A stretch of DNA of 6,502 bases from Nocardioidaceae bacterium (GTDB lineage Bacteria > Actinomycetota > Actinomycetes > Propionibacteriales > Nocardioidaceae): contig JAGQUE010000200.1 in NCBI GenBank assembly GCA_020438665.1, positions 318 through 6,819 on the forward strand, read 5' to 3'. A program made the translations under genes and the position numbers. Positions within the stretch are counted from its first letter, which is position 1. Each line of letters starts with the position of its first letter. This document shows positions 6,147 to 6,502 of the stretch, in pieces. Below the pieces are notes generated by a model, which had not been told where the DNA came from, did not search any database, and saw nothing but the letters and a program-made list of their open reading frames with translations.

Positions 6147-6502
6147 GTGCTCTACTCGCTGCTCGACGAGCTGCTCGGCGAGGGTGCGTGGGCCAGCCAG
6201 TACTACATCTTCGACAAGTGGACCGTCGACGCGGCCGTGCCGAGTCATCGGCTGATCATCCAGGCCGACGGCGACTACTGGCACGGGTGGGACCCGGAGA
6301 CCCACCACCACCCACTGGTGGCGAAGAACATGCGCAACGACCGCCGCCAGAACGCCTACATCTCCAAGACTGACTGGACCAGCCTGCGCCTGTGGGAGCA
6401 CGACCTGCTAAGCAGACCAGAGTGGTGCGTGCAACAGCTCCAGGCCGCACTCGAGAAGTGCTCTCGAGCATCGGGACGGCTCGAAGCATCCGTCGCCGAG
6501 CG
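6147..6502 (+). CDS. VSR/DUF559-type endonuclease domain in frame after an amber stop, partial at window end
   Basis: This frame continues directly from the zinc-ribbon gene past its TAG and has no stop to the window end. Motifs in order: WTVDAAV (Asp at 6228-6230), LIIQADGDYWHG (Asp at 6267 and 6273, His at 6282-6284), NDRRQNAY (Asp at 6339-6341), and TSLRLWEHDLL. This is the usual layout of very-short-patch-repair-like and DUF559 nucleases: D, then E/Q-x-D-G-x-x-W-H, then D..R, then a final L-R-x-W-E strand. The residue that is usually Glu before x-D-G is Gln here. GTG 6147 is the first possible restart, one codon after the stop codon's neighbour, but no Shine-Dalgarno precedes it. The piece could be translated by reinitiation or readthrough, or may be the dead end of a pseudogene. 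Domain identity is well supported; independent expression is not. The C-terminus lies outside the window. Confidence 0.65.
   Translation, partial: MLYSLLDELLGEGAWASQYYIFDKWTVDAAVPSHRLIIQADGDYWHGWDPETHHHPLVAKNMRNDRRQNAYISKTDWTSLRLWEHDLLSRPEWCVQQLQAALEKCSRASGRLEASVAE

Noticed and set aside
5753..6373. Plus-strand frame overlapping the amber site, considered as evidence of a frameshift around the stop
   Set aside because: The nuclease motifs are in the same frame as the zinc-ribbon gene, so no frameshift is needed. This other frame is Arg/Pro-rich and motif-free.
5493..6401. Minus-strand open frame of 302 codons
   Set aside because: It is antisense to the zinc-ribbon repeats and the nuclease. 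The regular 28-cysteine pattern on the plus strand leaves no doubt about the coding strand.

Overview
The base composition (very GC-rich), codon usage with G or C in most third positions, frequent GTG starts and several start codons sitting directly behind a -10-like hexamer all suggest an actinomycete, probably Streptomyces or a relative. This is inferred from style, not from a marker gene. I see no rRNA, tRNA, CRISPR array, transposase or integrase. The gene content looks like an accessory or defence-type region.

Left half (1-3392), minus strand: a short XRE-type helix-turn-helix gene is followed by a very large gene in a one-base stop/start overlap (TGATG), with a strong Shine-Dalgarno (GGAGGA) inside the end of the regulator gene. 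The large gene runs off the window at base 1 after 1037 codons. Read by hand it has an unassigned N-terminal region, a PD-(D/E)XK nuclease core (D511, E530, K532), a proline-rich linker, and a HerA/FtsK-like ATPase (Walker A at 794-801, Walker B at 999-1000, an ATQ motif at 1027-1029). The plan resembles DptH-type and nuclease-HerA anti-phage ATPases. A perfect 14-bp palindrome (CCGCTATATAGCGG) at the head of the operon is a likely operator for the small regulator, as in controller-protein-regulated restriction systems.

Middle (3393-4610), plus strand, divergent from the operon: two small genes. The first (107 aa) is a hypothetical protein with an apparently leaderless GTG start. The second (about 196 aa) has the marks of a nucleotidyltransferase fold (GG, DxD and a third Asp). 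A 7-bp hairpin after it may be a terminator.

Right part (4611-6502), plus strand: a 225-aa protein with RusA-like sequence signatures, again apparently leaderless, is followed 3 nt later by a gene for seven Cys4 zinc-ribbon repeats. That reading frame ends at an amber codon (6141-6143). It then continues in the same frame to the window end, encoding a clear VSR/DUF559-type endonuclease domain. The amber stands where related nuclease domains usually have a glutamate, so a single GAG to TAG change in a formerly fused zinc-ribbon/endonuclease gene is the simplest reading. The two points most worth following are this split nuclease and the regulator plus nuclease-HerA operon.
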